Notes: generated from the sequence alone by a model not told the origin. A stretch of 64,000 bases of DNA from Amycolatopsis saalfeldensis (GCF_900110575.1 NZ_FOEF01000002.1:620001-684000); one strand, 5' to 3'; shown: positions 25,743 to 34,657, counted from the stretch's first letter. Numbers and translations: made by a program.

Positions 25743-27086
25743 ATGACTCTGGACGCTGCCTCCTCGGCCCTGCTCGCGGACGTCATGCGCCGGAACCCGG
25801 CCGAGGACGAGTTCCACCAGGCCGTGTCCGAGGTGCTCGAAGCCATCCAGCCCGCGCTGCGCCGTGACCCCGGCCTGCGCGACGCCGCGCTGCTCGAGCG
25901 GCTGTGCGAGCCCGAGCGGCAGGTCCTGTTCCGGGTGGTCTGGACCGACGACGAGGGCCGGGCGCACGTCAACCGCGGCTTCCGCGTCGGCTTCAGCTCC
26001 GCGCTCGGCCCGTACAAGGGCGGCCTGCGGTTCCACCGCAGCGTCCGCCTCGGCACGGTCAAGTTCCTCGCCTTCGAGCAGGTCTTCAAGAACGCGCTCA
26101 CCGGCCTCGGCATCGGCGCGGGCAAGGGCGGCTCGGACTTCGACCCGGCCGGGCGGTCCGACGCCGAGGTGATGCGGTTCTGCCAGGCGTTCATGACCGA
26201 GCTGCACCGCCACATCGGCCCGCGCACCGACGTGCCCGCGGGTGACATCGGCGTCGGCGGGCGCGAGATCGGCTACCTGTTCGGCCAGTACAAGCGGCTC
26301 ACCAACCGGTTCGACGCGGGCGCCATCACCGGCAAGGACCCGCTCATCGGCGGCAGCCTCGCGCGGCCCGAGGCGACCGGCTACGGCACGGTCTACTTCC
26401 TCGACGCCGCCCTCACCACGCGCGGCGAGCGCCTCGACGGCCGGACCGCCGTGGTCTCCGGCTCCGGCAACGTCGCCTTCCACGCCATGGCGAAGCTGCG
26501 TGAACTCGGCGCGACCACCGTCGCCTGCTCCGACTCCGGCGGCTATCTGCACGACCCGGCCGGCCTCGACCTCGACGTGCTGCACGAGGTCAAAACCGTG
26601 CAGCGGCAACGGCTTTCGGCCTACCTCGAGCACGTGCCGTCGGCGCGCTTCTTCCCCGGCGAGACGCCGTGGGAGGTGCCCTGCGACGTCGCGGTGCCGT
26701 CGGCCACGCAGAACGAGCTGGACGAGCCGGCCGCGATCTCGCTGGTGAAGAACGGCGTGCTCGGCATGGCCGAGGGCGCCAACATGCCATGCACCCCCGC
26801 CGCGGTCCAGGTGTTCCGCGAGGCCGGTGTAGTGTTCGCGCCCGGCAAGGCGGCGAACGCGGGCGGCGTGGCCACCTCGGCGCTCGAGATGCAGCAGAAC
26901 GCCTCGCGCGAGCGCTGGACGTTCGAGGAGACCGACCGGCGGCTCAAGGCGACCATGACCGCGATCCACGCCCAGTGCCTCGCCACCGCCGACGAGCACG
27001 GCGCCCCGGGCGACTACGTGACCGGCGCGAACATCGCCGGGTTCCGCACCGCGGCCGCCGCGATGTCCACTCTCGGCCTGATCTGA
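25743..27086 (+). CDS. gdhA: NADP-specific glutamate dehydrogenase
   Basis: A 447-residue enzyme that assimilates ammonium into 2-oxoglutarate. It follows E. coli-type GdhA throughout: ERLCEPERQVLFRVVW, GPYKGGLRFH (substrate-binding Lys), GKGGSDFDP (catalytic Lys), the RPEATGYG segment, the NADP-fold turn SGSGNVAFHAM and FAPGKAANAGGVATSALEM. Start ATG 25743 gives the usual family length; an ATG at 25701 (14 residues longer, with GGAAGG 6 bases upstream) is equally well placed for translation. A strong terminator lies 108 bp downstream. Confidence 0.93.
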   Translation: MTLDAASSALLADVMRRNPAEDEFHQAVSEVLEAIQPALRRDPGLRDAALLERLCEPERQVLFRVVWTDDEGRAHVNRGFRVGFSSALGPYKGGLRFHRSVRLGTVKFLAFEQVFKNALTGLGIGAGKGGSDFDPAGRSDAEVMRFCQAFMTELHRHIGPRTDVPAGDIGVGGREIGYLFGQYKRLTNRFDAGAITGKDPLIGGSLARPEATGYGTVYFLDAALTTRGERLDGRTAVVSGSGNVAFHAMAKLRELGATTVACSDSGGYLHDPAGLDLDVLHEVKTVQRQRLSAYLEHVPSARFFPGETPWEVPCDVAVPSATQNELDEPAAISLVKNGVLGMAEGANMPCTPAAVQVFREAGVVFAPGKAANAGGVATSALEMQQNASRERWTFEETDRRLKATMTAIHAQCLATADEHGAPGDYVTGANIAGFRTAAAAMSTLGLI

Positions 27087-27193
27087 TTTCCGGGCGGGGC
27101 ACCCTACTGCGGACCACTCAGTACCACTGGACCGGGTCCGGCGCGGCGAAACCGGGCCGGACCCGGCGAAGCCGCGAACCCTTCACCGGATGC

Positions 27194-27230
27194 ACCCCTG
27201 CTGCGCGAGCTGGTGGCCAGCAGGGGTTTT
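27194..27230 (+). terminator. Rho-independent terminator after gdhA
   Basis: Arms ACCCCTGCTG (27194-27203) and CAGCAGGGGT (27218-27227) form a perfect 10-bp stem with a 14-base loop, followed by TTTT. A second perfect 10-bp hairpin without T-tract is just upstream (27132-27141 with 27157-27166). The rest of the 336-bp space 27087-27422 holds the promoter of the sugar transporter operon. Confidence 0.82.
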
Positions 27231-27325
27231 CCGCGTCCACGCGCAAGTCCGCGCGGCACGCCGGTAACCGGGCGTACACACAGAGTCAAACTGGCTGTCG
27301 TGTTTACAACGTCTTGGCAACCGGC

Positions 27326-27375
27326 TTGACACCGGCTGTGGTCCGGACCACGCTGCTCCACATTGGTCTACACCA
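27326..27375 (+). promoter_or_regulatory. Promoter with two DasR-like boxes
   Basis: TTGACA at 27326-27331 is a consensus -35. Two sites like the DasR-responsive element (core TGGTCTAGACCA) follow: TGGTCCGGACCA at 27339-27350, inside a 14-bp perfect palindrome 27338-27351, and TGGTCTACACCA at 27364-27375, one mismatch from the core. They are 25 bp apart and end 47 bp before the GTG start. DasR is a GntR repressor released by glucosamine-6-phosphate; no dasR gene is in the window. Confidence 0.72.
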
Positions 27376-27422
27376 TTTGTCACCGACCGGCCTGGGGGCC
27401 GGGCACCGAAAGGACGAGACAA

Positions 27423-28715
27423 GTGAAGCGCTGGCTCAAGCTGGTGGCGGGCGCCGCCGCCATCACCCTCGCGACAGCCGGCTGTGCCGGCTCGGGCGGC
27501 GGTGACAACGCCTCCGGCTCGGGGGGCACAGGCACGGGGACGCTGACGGTCTGGCTGATGACCGGCTCCGCGCCGGACAGCCTGACGGGCGCGCTGAACA
27601 AGGAGTTCGAGGCCGCGCACGCCGGGGTCAAGGTCGATTACCAGATCCAGCAGTGGAACGGGATCCAGCAGAAGCTCACCACCGCGCTGGCCGGCGACAA
27701 CCCGCCGGACGTGATCGAGGTCGGCAACACGCAGACCCCGGCGTTCGCCGCGCAGGGCGTGCTGGAGGACCTGACCTCCTCGGTCAACGACCTCAACGGC
27801 GCGCAGTGGCTCGCCGGGCTCAAGGCCTCGGGCGAGTACGACGGCAAGACCTACGGCGTGCCGTTCTACGCCGCCAACCGGGAGGTGCTCTACCGCAAGG
27901 ACATGTTCCAGCAGGCCGGCATCACCGCGCCGCCGACCTCGAACGCGGAGTGGCTCGACGACATCACCAAGCTGAAGGCGAAGTTCGGCAGCGACCCGCA
28001 GTTCCAGCCGCTCTACCTGCCGGGCCAGTACTGGTACTCGCTGCTGTCGTTCATCTGGGACAACGGCGGTGACGTCGCGAAGGCCGACGGCAAGTCCTTC
28101 AAGTCCACGCTGGACAGCGCCGGCTCGAAGGCCGGCCTGGAGTTCTACAAGCAGCTCGTGGACGCGTCGGCCACCACCGCGCCGAAGGACAACGACGAGG
28201 CGAACCCGCAGCAGGCGGGCATTTACGGCGGCGGCAAGGTCGCGATGTTCATCGGCACCCCGGGCGAGGTGGCCACCGCCGCCAAGACCGACCCGAGCAT
28301 CACGGACAAGACCGGCGCGTTCGCGATCCCGGGCAAGACCGCGGGCCGGCCGGCCCCGGTGTTCCTCGGCGGCTCGAACCTCGTCGTCCCGGTCAACAGC
28401 AAGAACAAGGACCTGGCGAAGGAGTACCTGAAGCTGCTCTCGGGCGACAAGTACATGACCCAGATGGCCGCGGCCGGCTACGTGCCGGGCACCTCGTCCG
28501 ACGTCAGCGCGCTGGCCAAGGACCCGCTGGGCGCGGTCATGGCCGCCGCCTCGAAGAACGGCCGCGCGGTGCCCACCAGCCCGAAGTGGGGCGAGGTCGA
28601 GTCCGGCCAGAACCCGTTGAAGGACATGCTGACCGCGTACCTCACCGGTAAGAAGACCGTCGACCAGGCCACGGCCGACGCGAACGCCGCGCTCGACAAG
28701 ATCATCGGCGGATGA
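27423..28715 (+). CDS. dasA: Sugar ABC transporter binding lipoprotein, DasA-like
   Basis: A 430-residue SBP family 1 lipoprotein. The signal peptide ends at the lipobox ATAGC (Cys21). The mature part has family features: TLTVWLMTGSAPDSLTGALN, PPDVIEVGNTQTPAFAAQGVLEDLT, VPFYAANREVLYRKDMFQQAGI and a C-terminal SPKWGEVESGQNPLKDML. GTG start with AAAGGA 8 bases upstream. First gene of an operon with two permeases and a GH3 hexosaminidase behind DasR-like boxes, which points to N,N'-diacetylchitobiose or GlcNAc oligomers. No ATPase gene is present; such systems usually share MsiK. Confidence 0.75.
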   Translation: MKRWLKLVAGAAAITLATAGCAGSGGGDNASGSGGTGTGTLTVWLMTGSAPDSLTGALNKEFEAAHAGVKVDYQIQQWNGIQQKLTTALAGDNPPDVIEVGNTQTPAFAAQGVLEDLTSSVNDLNGAQWLAGLKASGEYDGKTYGVPFYAANREVLYRKDMFQQAGITAPPTSNAEWLDDITKLKAKFGSDPQFQPLYLPGQYWYSLLSFIWDNGGDVAKADGKSFKSTLDSAGSKAGLEFYKQLVDASATTAPKDNDEANPQQAGIYGGGKVAMFIGTPGEVATAAKTDPSITDKTGAFAIPGKTAGRPAPVFLGGSNLVVPVNSKNKDLAKEYLKLLSGDKYMTQMAAAGYVPGTSSDVSALAKDPLGAVMAAASKNGRAVPTSPKWGEVESGQNPLKDMLTAYLTGKKTVDQATADANAALDKIIGG

Positions 28716-29698
28716 CGGCGACCAAGGAGATGCCGACGCCGGCGGGGGCCACCCCGCCGGCGTCGGCGCGCGTCAGTCCACCGAAACCGCGGCGCCAGGG
28801 CGGGTTCGGCGAGCGGCTGACGCCCTACCTGCTGATCCTGCCCGCCCTCGTCGCCGTGCTGGTGCTGCTCGGCTGGCCCACCATCCAGATGCTCCTGATC
28901 AGCCTGCGCCGGCTGGACCTGCGCGAGCTGGTGACCGGGAAACTGGTCTGGGTCGGGCTCTCGAACTACACGGACACCTTGTCGGACCCCGAGTTCTGGT
29001 CGGTGACGATCCGGACCGTCCTGTTCACCGCGGCGCTGGTCGCGGCGACGCTGCTGGTGGCGCTGCTCATCGCGGTGCTGATGCGCCACCTCAACCCGGT
29101 GATCCGCATCTGCGTGCAGGTCGCGCTGGTGCTCGCCTGGGCCGTGCCGGTGATCGCCACGACCACGGTGTTCCAGTGGATCTTCGACCAGCAGTACGGA
29201 ATCCTGAACAAGACGCTCGACAAGCTGGGCTTCCACTCGTTCATCGGCTACTCCTGGTTCTCCACCGGGGGCAGCACGCTGGCCGTGATCGGGCTGCTGG
29301 TCCTCTGGCAGGCCGTGCCGTTCGTGGCGTTCACGCTGTACGCGGGCCTGATCGGCGTGCCGCGCGAGCAGTACGAGGCGGCGGGCATCGACGGCGCCGG
29401 GCCGTTCCAGACGTTCCGCGCGGTCAGCTGGCCGGCGATCCGGCCGATCCTGACCATGGTGACGTTCCTGTCGGTGCTGTGGGACTTCAACATGTTCGGC
29501 CAGGTCTGGGCGATCCGCCAGGGCGGGCCGGACGGGCAGAGCACCACGCTCGCCATCCTGCAGTACCTCAAGGGCATCGCCGGCAGCCACTTCGGCAGCG
29601 CCGCGGCGATCGCGACCATCATGCTGGTGCTCCTGCTCGCCGTCACCGCCCGCTACGTGCAGCTGCTGGTCCGGACCAAGGACGGTGAGATCGCGTGA
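28712..29698 (+). CDS. dasB: Sugar ABC transporter permease, DasB-like
   Basis: A 328-residue MalF-type permease with a Pro-rich cytosolic N-terminus (about 35 residues) and six membrane helices, the first LTPYLLILPALVAVLVLLGWP. The EAA coupling loop reads EQYEAAGIDGAGPFQTFRAVSWPAIRP, about 220-246. ATG 28712 overlaps the dasA stop by 4 bp (ATGA). It pairs with the next permease for uptake of the sugar delivered by the binding protein. Confidence 0.75.
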   Translation: MTATKEMPTPAGATPPASARVSPPKPRRQGGFGERLTPYLLILPALVAVLVLLGWPTIQMLLISLRRLDLRELVTGKLVWVGLSNYTDTLSDPEFWSVTIRTVLFTAALVAATLLVALLIAVLMRHLNPVIRICVQVALVLAWAVPVIATTTVFQWIFDQQYGILNKTLDKLGFHSFIGYSWFSTGGSTLAVIGLLVLWQAVPFVAFTLYAGLIGVPREQYEAAGIDGAGPFQTFRAVSWPAIRPILTMVTFLSVLWDFNMFGQVWAIRQGGPDGQSTTLAILQYLKGIAGSHFGSAAAIATIMLVLLLAVTARYVQLLVRTKDGEIA

Positions 29699-30525
29699 AG
29701 AAGTCCCTGACCCAGCGGGTCACGCTCTCGGTCATCGGCATCCTCGTCGCGCTGGTGTTCTTCTTCCCGACGTACTGGATGTTCACCACGTCGCTGAAGA
29801 CGCCCGGCGACGTGCTTTCGCCGAAGTACGACCTGATCCCGACCTCGGCGACGCTGTCGAACTTCGCGTCGGCGCTGACCAAGCCGGGATTCGTCACCTA
29901 TCTGGGCAACAGCCTGATCGTCACGCTCGGCGCGGTGATCGCCGCGCTGGTGGTGGGCGTGCTCGCGGCGATCCCGCTGGCGCGGTTCCGGTTCCGCGGG
30001 CGCAAGGGCTTCCTGCTGCTGATCCTGATGGCGCAGCTGGCCCCGCTCTCGGCGCTGTTCATCCCGATGTACCTGCTGATGCGGGACCTCGGGCTGCTCA
30101 ACACCCTGCCGTCGCTGCTGCTGGTGTACTTCGCCACGTCTCTGCCGTTCACGGTCTGGATGCTCTACGGCTTCGTCAACGGCATCCCGTACGACCTCGA
30201 AGAGGCCGCGATGATCGATGGCTGCAGCCGGACCGGCGCGTTCCGCCGGGTCACGCTGCCCTTGCTGGGCCCCGGCCTGGTGACGACGTCGGTGTTCAGC
30301 TTCATCACCGCGTGGAACGAGTTCCTGTTCGCCCTGGTGTTCATGAGGGACCAGTCCAAGCAGACGCTGCCGGTGTGGCTCTCGTCGTTCCGGACCGCGT
30401 TCTCGGTGGACTGGGGCGGGGTGATGGCGGCTTCGGTGGTCTACGCGATCCCGGCGCTGGTGTTCTTCCTGATCGTGCAGCGCAAGCTGGTGTCCGGCAT
30501 GACGGCCGGCGCGGTGAAGGGGTAG
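29695..30525 (+). CDS. dasC: Sugar ABC transporter permease, DasC-like
   Basis: A 276-residue MalG-type permease: a first helix (VTLSVIGILVALVFFFPTYW), then ALTKPGFVTYLGNSLIVTLGAV and the EAA loop DLEEAAMIDGCSRTGAFRRVTLPLLGP near 165-191. GTG 29695 overlaps the previous stop by 4 bp (GTGA). Translationally coupled third gene of the transporter operon. Confidence 0.75.
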   Translation: MKKSLTQRVTLSVIGILVALVFFFPTYWMFTTSLKTPGDVLSPKYDLIPTSATLSNFASALTKPGFVTYLGNSLIVTLGAVIAALVVGVLAAIPLARFRFRGRKGFLLLILMAQLAPLSALFIPMYLLMRDLGLLNTLPSLLLVYFATSLPFTVWMLYGFVNGIPYDLEEAAMIDGCSRTGAFRRVTLPLLGPGLVTTSVFSFITAWNEFLFALVFMRDQSKQTLPVWLSSFRTAFSVDWGGVMAASVVYAIPALVFFLIVQRKLVSGMTAGAVKG

Positions 30526-30529
30526 GGCC

Positions 30530-31969
30530 TTGGCTGATTCTCGAAAGCTCGCGGAAGCCGTGCTGCTGCCCGGTTTCGCGGGCACGACCGCGCCGGACTG
30601 GCTGCGGCGGCGCCTGGGCGAGGGCCTGGGCGGCGTGGTCCTGTTCGGCCGCAACGTGGTCGACGACGAGCAGGTGGCGGCGCTGACCGCGGCCCTGCGC
30701 GCCGAGCGGGACGACGTCGTGGTCGGGATCGACGAAGAGGGCGGTGACGTCACGCGGCTCGACGTCGCCACCGGGTCGTTCGTGCCCGGGCCGCTCGCCC
30801 TCGGCGCGGCCGACGACCCGGAGCTGACCACGGCCGTCGCGGCGGCCCTCGGTGAGCGGCTGGCCGCGTGCGGCGTCACGGTGAACCTGGCGCCGTGCGC
30901 GGACCTGACCCTGGCGGCGGAGGATCCGATCATCGGGGTCCGGGCGTTCGGATCGGACCCGGCCAAGGCCTCGCCGCACGTCGCGGCTTATGTGACGGGG
31001 CTGCAGAAGTACGGCGTCGCCGCGTGTGCGAAGCACTTCCCCGGACACGGCGCGGCGACCGAGGACTCGCACGTGGCCCTGCCCGTGCTCCCCCGGACCC
31101 CGGCGGAGCTGCGGGAGATCGAGCTGGTCCCGTTCGCCGCCGCGATCGGGGCCGGGGTGCGCGCGATCATGTCCGGTCACCTCGTGGTGCGGGCGTGGGG
31201 CGACGAGCCGGCGACGCTCAACCGCGTGGCGCTGACCGACGTGCTGCGCGGCGAGCTGGGCTTCACCGGCGCGGTGATCACCGACGCGCTGGAGATGGGC
31301 GCGGTCTCCGGCTCGTACGGCCGTCACGACGGCCTGGGCACGGCGGCCGTGCGGTCGCTCGCCGCGGGCGCCGACGCGTTGTGCATCGGCGGCGCGGCCT
31401 TCGACGCCGAAACGCTCGACCGCATCACGGCGACGATCGTGGCCGCGGTCGAGGACGGCACGCTGGCGCTGGAACGGCTCGCCGACGCGGCGGCCCGGAC
31501 CGCCTCGCTGGGCACGTCACCCTCGCCGGCGTCGATCCGCCCGGTGGACCGCACCCTGGGCCTGGAGGCGGCGCGCGCCGCGCTGCGGATCCAGGGCGAG
31601 CCGCGGCTGTCCGGGGTGCCGCTGGTGGTCGACGTCCGGACCGACCCGACCATCGCGGCCGGGCCGATGCCGTGGGGGCTCGGCCCGCACCTGGCCGAGC
31701 TGGTGCCGGGGACCCGGGTGCTGAACGTGGGCCCGGACGACGCCGGGCTGGTGCGCGCGGCTGCTCGTGAGGCCGGTTCCGTGGTCGTGGTGACCCGCGA
31801 GGCGCACCGTCATCCGGCGGTGCGGGCGTTCCTGGGTGAACTGTCCGATGTGGACCACATCCGCGTCGAGACCGGTGTGCCCGGGCCGGATTCCGGCAGC
31901 GGGGCCCGGATCGACACGTTCAGCGGCTCGTACGTCAGCCTGCGCGCGGCCGCGGAGTACCTCGCCTGA
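30530..31969 (+). CDS. GH3 beta-N-acetylhexosaminidase (NagZ/DasD-like)
   Basis: A 479-residue cytosolic glycosidase with no signal peptide. The GH3 NagZ signature KHFPGHG is at 168-174, the His/Asp element continues GAATEDSH (175-181), and Asp252 in ITDALEMGAV is the expected nucleophile. It should cleave imported GlcNAc disaccharides to GlcNAc. Start TTG 30530, 4 bp after the permease stop, with AGGGGTAGGG upstream; no ATG or GTG fits. Its place behind the transporter mirrors the arrangement of dasD after dasABC in Streptomyces. The C-terminal 130 residues are variable. Confidence 0.85.
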   Translation: MADSRKLAEAVLLPGFAGTTAPDWLRRRLGEGLGGVVLFGRNVVDDEQVAALTAALRAERDDVVVGIDEEGGDVTRLDVATGSFVPGPLALGAADDPELTTAVAAALGERLAACGVTVNLAPCADLTLAAEDPIIGVRAFGSDPAKASPHVAAYVTGLQKYGVAACAKHFPGHGAATEDSHVALPVLPRTPAELREIELVPFAAAIGAGVRAIMSGHLVVRAWGDEPATLNRVALTDVLRGELGFTGAVITDALEMGAVSGSYGRHDGLGTAAVRSLAAGADALCIGGAAFDAETLDRITATIVAAVEDGTLALERLADAAARTASLGTSPSPASIRPVDRTLGLEAARAALRIQGEPRLSGVPLVVDVRTDPTIAAGPMPWGLGPHLAELVPGTRVLNVGPDDAGLVRAAAREAGSVVVVTREAHRHPAVRAFLGELSDVDHIRVETGVPGPDSGSGARIDTFSGSYVSLRAAAEYLA

Positions 31970-31973
31970 CCCC

Positions 31974-32013
31974 CGGTCCGTGGGTGCGGACCCCGACCCG
32001 CGCCCACGGACCG
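31974..32013. terminator. Bidirectional terminator hairpin
   Basis: Perfect 11-bp arms CGGTCCGTGGG (31974-31984) and CCCACGGACCG (32003-32013), loop 18 bases, between the convergent GH3 and alcohol dehydrogenase genes. No T-tract on either side. Confidence 0.65.
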
Positions 32014-32018
32014 GACCT

Positions 32019-33017
32019 TCAGCCCCGGTGCGGGTCGACCAGGATCTTGGGGCCCGCGAGCGCGCCGGGCGGCCGTTCGCCCGCGAGCACCGCGGCCACC
32101 CCGTCCAGCCCGACCGTCGCCGCCACCAGCGGGCGCGGGTCGACGTCGCCGCGGGCGTACGCTTCGACTGCGTCGGCCAAACCCGGTGACGCACTGAGGA
32201 TCCCGACCGCGGTGACGTCCTTGAACACCAGCGACCGGGCGTCGAGCCGGCTCGGGGTCCCGGCCAGGCCGATGCAGACCAGCCGGCCGCCCGGCTCCAC
32301 CAGCTCCAGCGCCCGCGCCGGAGAGGCCGGGTCGTTCGTGGCGTCCACCACCGCGTCGAACGGCGGCTCCGGCAGCCCCGCCGTCGCCGGGAAACCCAAT
32401 GAGCGCGCGAATTCCAGCGAAGCCGGGGTGGTGCCGACCAGGTGCACCTCGGCGCCGGCCGCGCGGGTGAACAGTGCCGTCAGCAGCCCGATCGTGCCCG
32501 GCCCGAGGACCAGGACCCGCTCGCCGGCGGCGGCCCGCGCGGCCCGTACCGCGTTGCCGCCCGGCTCGACCAGCGCGCCGAGCGGTCCGTCGAGGCCGCT
32601 CGGCAGCTCGTGCAGCGAAGTCACCGGAACCGCGACGCGTTCGGCCAGCGCCCCGGCGCGGCCGCCGCGGATGCCGACCTCCTCGCGGTCCGCGCAGGTG
32701 TGCTGGCGCCCGCCGCGGCAACGACGGCACCGCCCGCAGCCGAGCATCGTGTCGCCGACCGCGCGACGCCCGACCCAGGCGGGGTGCACGCCCTCGCCGG
32801 CGCGCACGACCGTGCCGCACCACTCGTGGCCGAGCCGCATCGGGTACCGCGCGTGGCCCTCGGCGAGGTACTCCATCTCGCCGGTGAAGAACTCGACGTC
32901 GGTGCCGCACACCCCGGCCCGCTCGACCTCGACCACCACCTCGCCGACGCCGGGCTCCGGCTCGGCGACTTCGGCCACCCCGGCTTCCCCGGGCCCGTGC
33001 ACGACAAACGCCTTCAT
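32019..33017 (-). CDS. Zinc-dependent alcohol/sorbitol dehydrogenase family protein (MDR)
   Basis: A 332-residue medium-chain dehydrogenase. Catalytic zinc ligands are Cys37 (GVCGTD) and His64-Glu65 (GHEW); structural zinc cysteines are 94, 97, 100 and 108 (CGRCRRCRGGRQHTC). The nucleotide fold is VLVLGPGTIGLLTALFTRAAG at about 166-186. Related to threonine/sorbitol/galactitol dehydrogenases; it may act on a polyol or amino sugar product given its position after the aminosugar operon, but the two are convergent, so this is weak inference. Confidence 0.85.
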   Translation of the reverse strand: MKAFVVHGPGEAGVAEVAEPEPGVGEVVVEVERAGVCGTDVEFFTGEMEYLAEGHARYPMRLGHEWCGTVVRAGEGVHPAWVGRRAVGDTMLGCGRCRRCRGGRQHTCADREEVGIRGGRAGALAERVAVPVTSLHELPSGLDGPLGALVEPGGNAVRAARAAAGERVLVLGPGTIGLLTALFTRAAGAEVHLVGTTPASLEFARSLGFPATAGLPEPPFDAVVDATNDPASPARALELVEPGGRLVCIGLAGTPSRLDARSLVFKDVTAVGILSASPGLADAVEAYARGDVDPRPLVAATVGLDGVAAVLAGERPPGALAGPKILVDPHRG

Positions 33018-33032
33018 GCCCCGATGCTAGTA

Positions 33033-33097
33033 GGACTCGTGAGTGGCTGTGCCGGTCAGAACCGACGGTTCTCACCGTCACGAACACTCACGAGTCC
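33033..33097. repeat. Compound inverted repeat overlapping an SDR stop codon
   Basis: Perfect 13-bp outer arms GGACTCGTGAGTG (33033-33045) and CACTCACGAGTCC (33085-33097) enclose an inner hairpin AGAACC-GAC-GGTTCT (33059-33073). The right arm forms the last codons and TGA of the SDR gene on the minus strand. It can act as a terminator for the SDR; the composite form looks like a REP-type element. The same GACTCGTGAG word recurs at 54346-54355 at another gene's stop codon. Confidence 0.7.
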
Positions 33098-33921
33098 GGG
33101 AAGTCCGCCGCCCGGCTGACCTCGGCCCACTGCTGGGCCTCCGCGGCCCGCCCGGCCGAGGATTTCGCGGCCAGCTCGACGGCCGAAGCACCCAGCAGCA
33201 GCCGCAGCGGCGGCTCGGGATGGGCGACGACGTCGAGGATGATCTTCGCCGCGCGGGCCGGGTCACCGGGCCAGGTCGCCGAGCCCGCACGCGCCCGGTT
33301 CATGGCGCCGACGGTCTCCTCGTAGTCCGGGCCGACGGGCGCGATCGCCATCGACGAGCCCGCCCAGTCCGTCCGGAACGGCCCCGGCTCGACGATCAGC
33401 ACCTTGACCCCGAACGGCTTCACCTCGTTGTTCAGCACCTCGGAGAAACCCTCGACGGCGAACTTCGCGGCCTGGTACGCGCCCATCCCGGGCGAGCCGC
33501 CGACGCGCCCGCCGATCGAGGAGAACTGCACGATGTGCCCTGAGCGCTGCTGCCGCAGCACGGGCAACGCCGCCTTGGTGACGTTGACGACGCCGTACAG
33601 GTTCGCGTCGATCTGCGCGCGGAAGTCCCCGTCGGACATCTCTTCGATGGGCGCGGAATCGGCGTAACCGGCGTTGTTGACCACCACGTCGAGCGAGCCG
33701 AACTCCGCCACCGCGGTCCGGACCGCGGCCCGCGCCGCCTCCGCGTCGGTGACGTCGAGGGCGACCGCGCGCACGCTTTCGCCGTACTTGCGGACGAGGT
33801 CGTCGAGCTGCTCGGGCCGCCGCGCGGTGGCGACCAGGCGGTCGCCGCTTTCGAGGACCGCCTGCGCCAGCTCGCGGCCGAAGCCGCGGGAACTGCCGGT
33901 GATGAGCCACGTCTTGGGCAT
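33088..33921 (-). CDS. SDR family oxidoreductase
   Basis: A 277-residue SDR with cofactor motif TGSSRGFG (8-15), DVTD near 63, NNAGY near 92, and catalytic YQAAK. It is a paralog of the SDR at 5132-5962, sharing DFRAQI and the C-terminal EPPLRLLLGASAVE block. Last gene of the minus-strand run, 83 bp after the cyclodeaminase, but probably not part of the one-carbon pathway. Its final codons and stop lie in the arm of an inverted repeat. Confidence 0.87.
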   Translation of the reverse strand: MPKTWLITGSSRGFGRELAQAVLESGDRLVATARRPEQLDDLVRKYGESVRAVALDVTDAEAARAAVRTAVAEFGSLDVVVNNAGYADSAPIEEMSDGDFRAQIDANLYGVVNVTKAALPVLRQQRSGHIVQFSSIGGRVGGSPGMGAYQAAKFAVEGFSEVLNNEVKPFGVKVLIVEPGPFRTDWAGSSMAIAPVGPDYEETVGAMNRARAGSATWPGDPARAAKIILDVVAHPEPPLRLLLGASAVELAAKSSAGRAAEAQQWAEVSRAADFPDS

Positions 33922-34004
33922 GGGTGCCTTCCCTGATGGAGATTTCTCTTCGCTCCTCCATCAGACACCCGGCGCGCACTCGCGTCAACCAACTGGTTAG
34001 TTAC

Positions 34005-34619
34005 TTAGCCCACTCGTGCCGCCTCGGGCGACCGCGCCGGAGCGTTCGCGGCCCGGACGGCAGCGGTGACCCACGCGGCCCGCTCGGCGAGCCCGTCGAC
34101 ACCCGCGACCGCGGCCCGTAGCGCGTCGGCGGCTTCGTCGGGCACCGCACCGAGCCGGCTCTCGATCGCGACCCGCGCGGTCATCGCCGACGCCCGCGCG
34201 ATCTCCGCCACGGCCGCGACGTCCGGCGATAGCTCCCCGGACTGGACCGCAGTCGACGGCACCGCACTCGACGGTCCGGCTCCCGGCAGCAGCCGCTCGG
34301 CCAGCGCCACCACCTCGCCGGCCGCCGCGATCACGTCGGCCGCGGGCAGGCAGGCAGCGACCGCCTCCGGGCCACCAGAAGGCACACGACCACCGGCGGC
34401 GGCGAACCGGCCGACAGCGTGAGCATCCTTCTCCGCCAAGCGAAGAGCGTGCATCCACAGCAGTTCGGCTTCACCCCGCAGTTCGCGGTCGGCGCCGGCC
34501 GCTCGGGCGAGCAAAGCCGCCGCCTGGGCCACTCCCAACGCCGCCACGGCTCCGCCGCTCGGGGCCGGTCCCGGGGCCGCCAGGTTCTTCAGGAAGTCGC
34601 TCATGATCTGGTCACGCAC
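34005..34619 (-). CDS. Cyclodeaminase/cyclohydrolase family protein (FTCD C-terminal type)
   Basis: A 204-residue all-helical protein homologous to the cyclodeaminase half of formiminotransferase-cyclodeaminase; the signature is FLKNLAAPGPAPSGGAVAALG near the N-terminus. Stand-alone members of this length include methenyl-THF cyclohydrolases (FchA), which would link methylene-THF from sarcosine and dimethylglycine breakdown to formyl-THF, the substrate of PurU in the same operon. That role is inferred from position. GTG 34619 has AGGAG 9 bases upstream; an ATG at 34604 is an alternative. 38 bp after the dimethylglycine oxidase gene. Confidence 0.75.
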   Translation of the reverse strand: MRDQIMSDFLKNLAAPGPAPSGGAVAALGVAQAAALLARAAGADRELRGEAELLWMHALRLAEKDAHAVGRFAAAGGRVPSGGPEAVAACLPAADVIAAAGEVVALAERLLPGAGPSSAVPSTAVQSGELSPDVAAVAEIARASAMTARVAIESRLGAVPDEAADALRAAVAGVDGLAERAAWVTAAVRAANAPARSPEAARVG

Positions 34620-34657
34620 GCCAAGTCACTCCTCTCACTGCCGGGCCGGAGCCGGGA

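Noticed and set aside
27087-27240. Possible tRNA or small RNA gene between gdhA and the sugar operon
   Set aside because: Two hairpins are present but no cloverleaf or T-loop GTTC-type motif; the second hairpin with TTTT is better read as the gdhA terminator.
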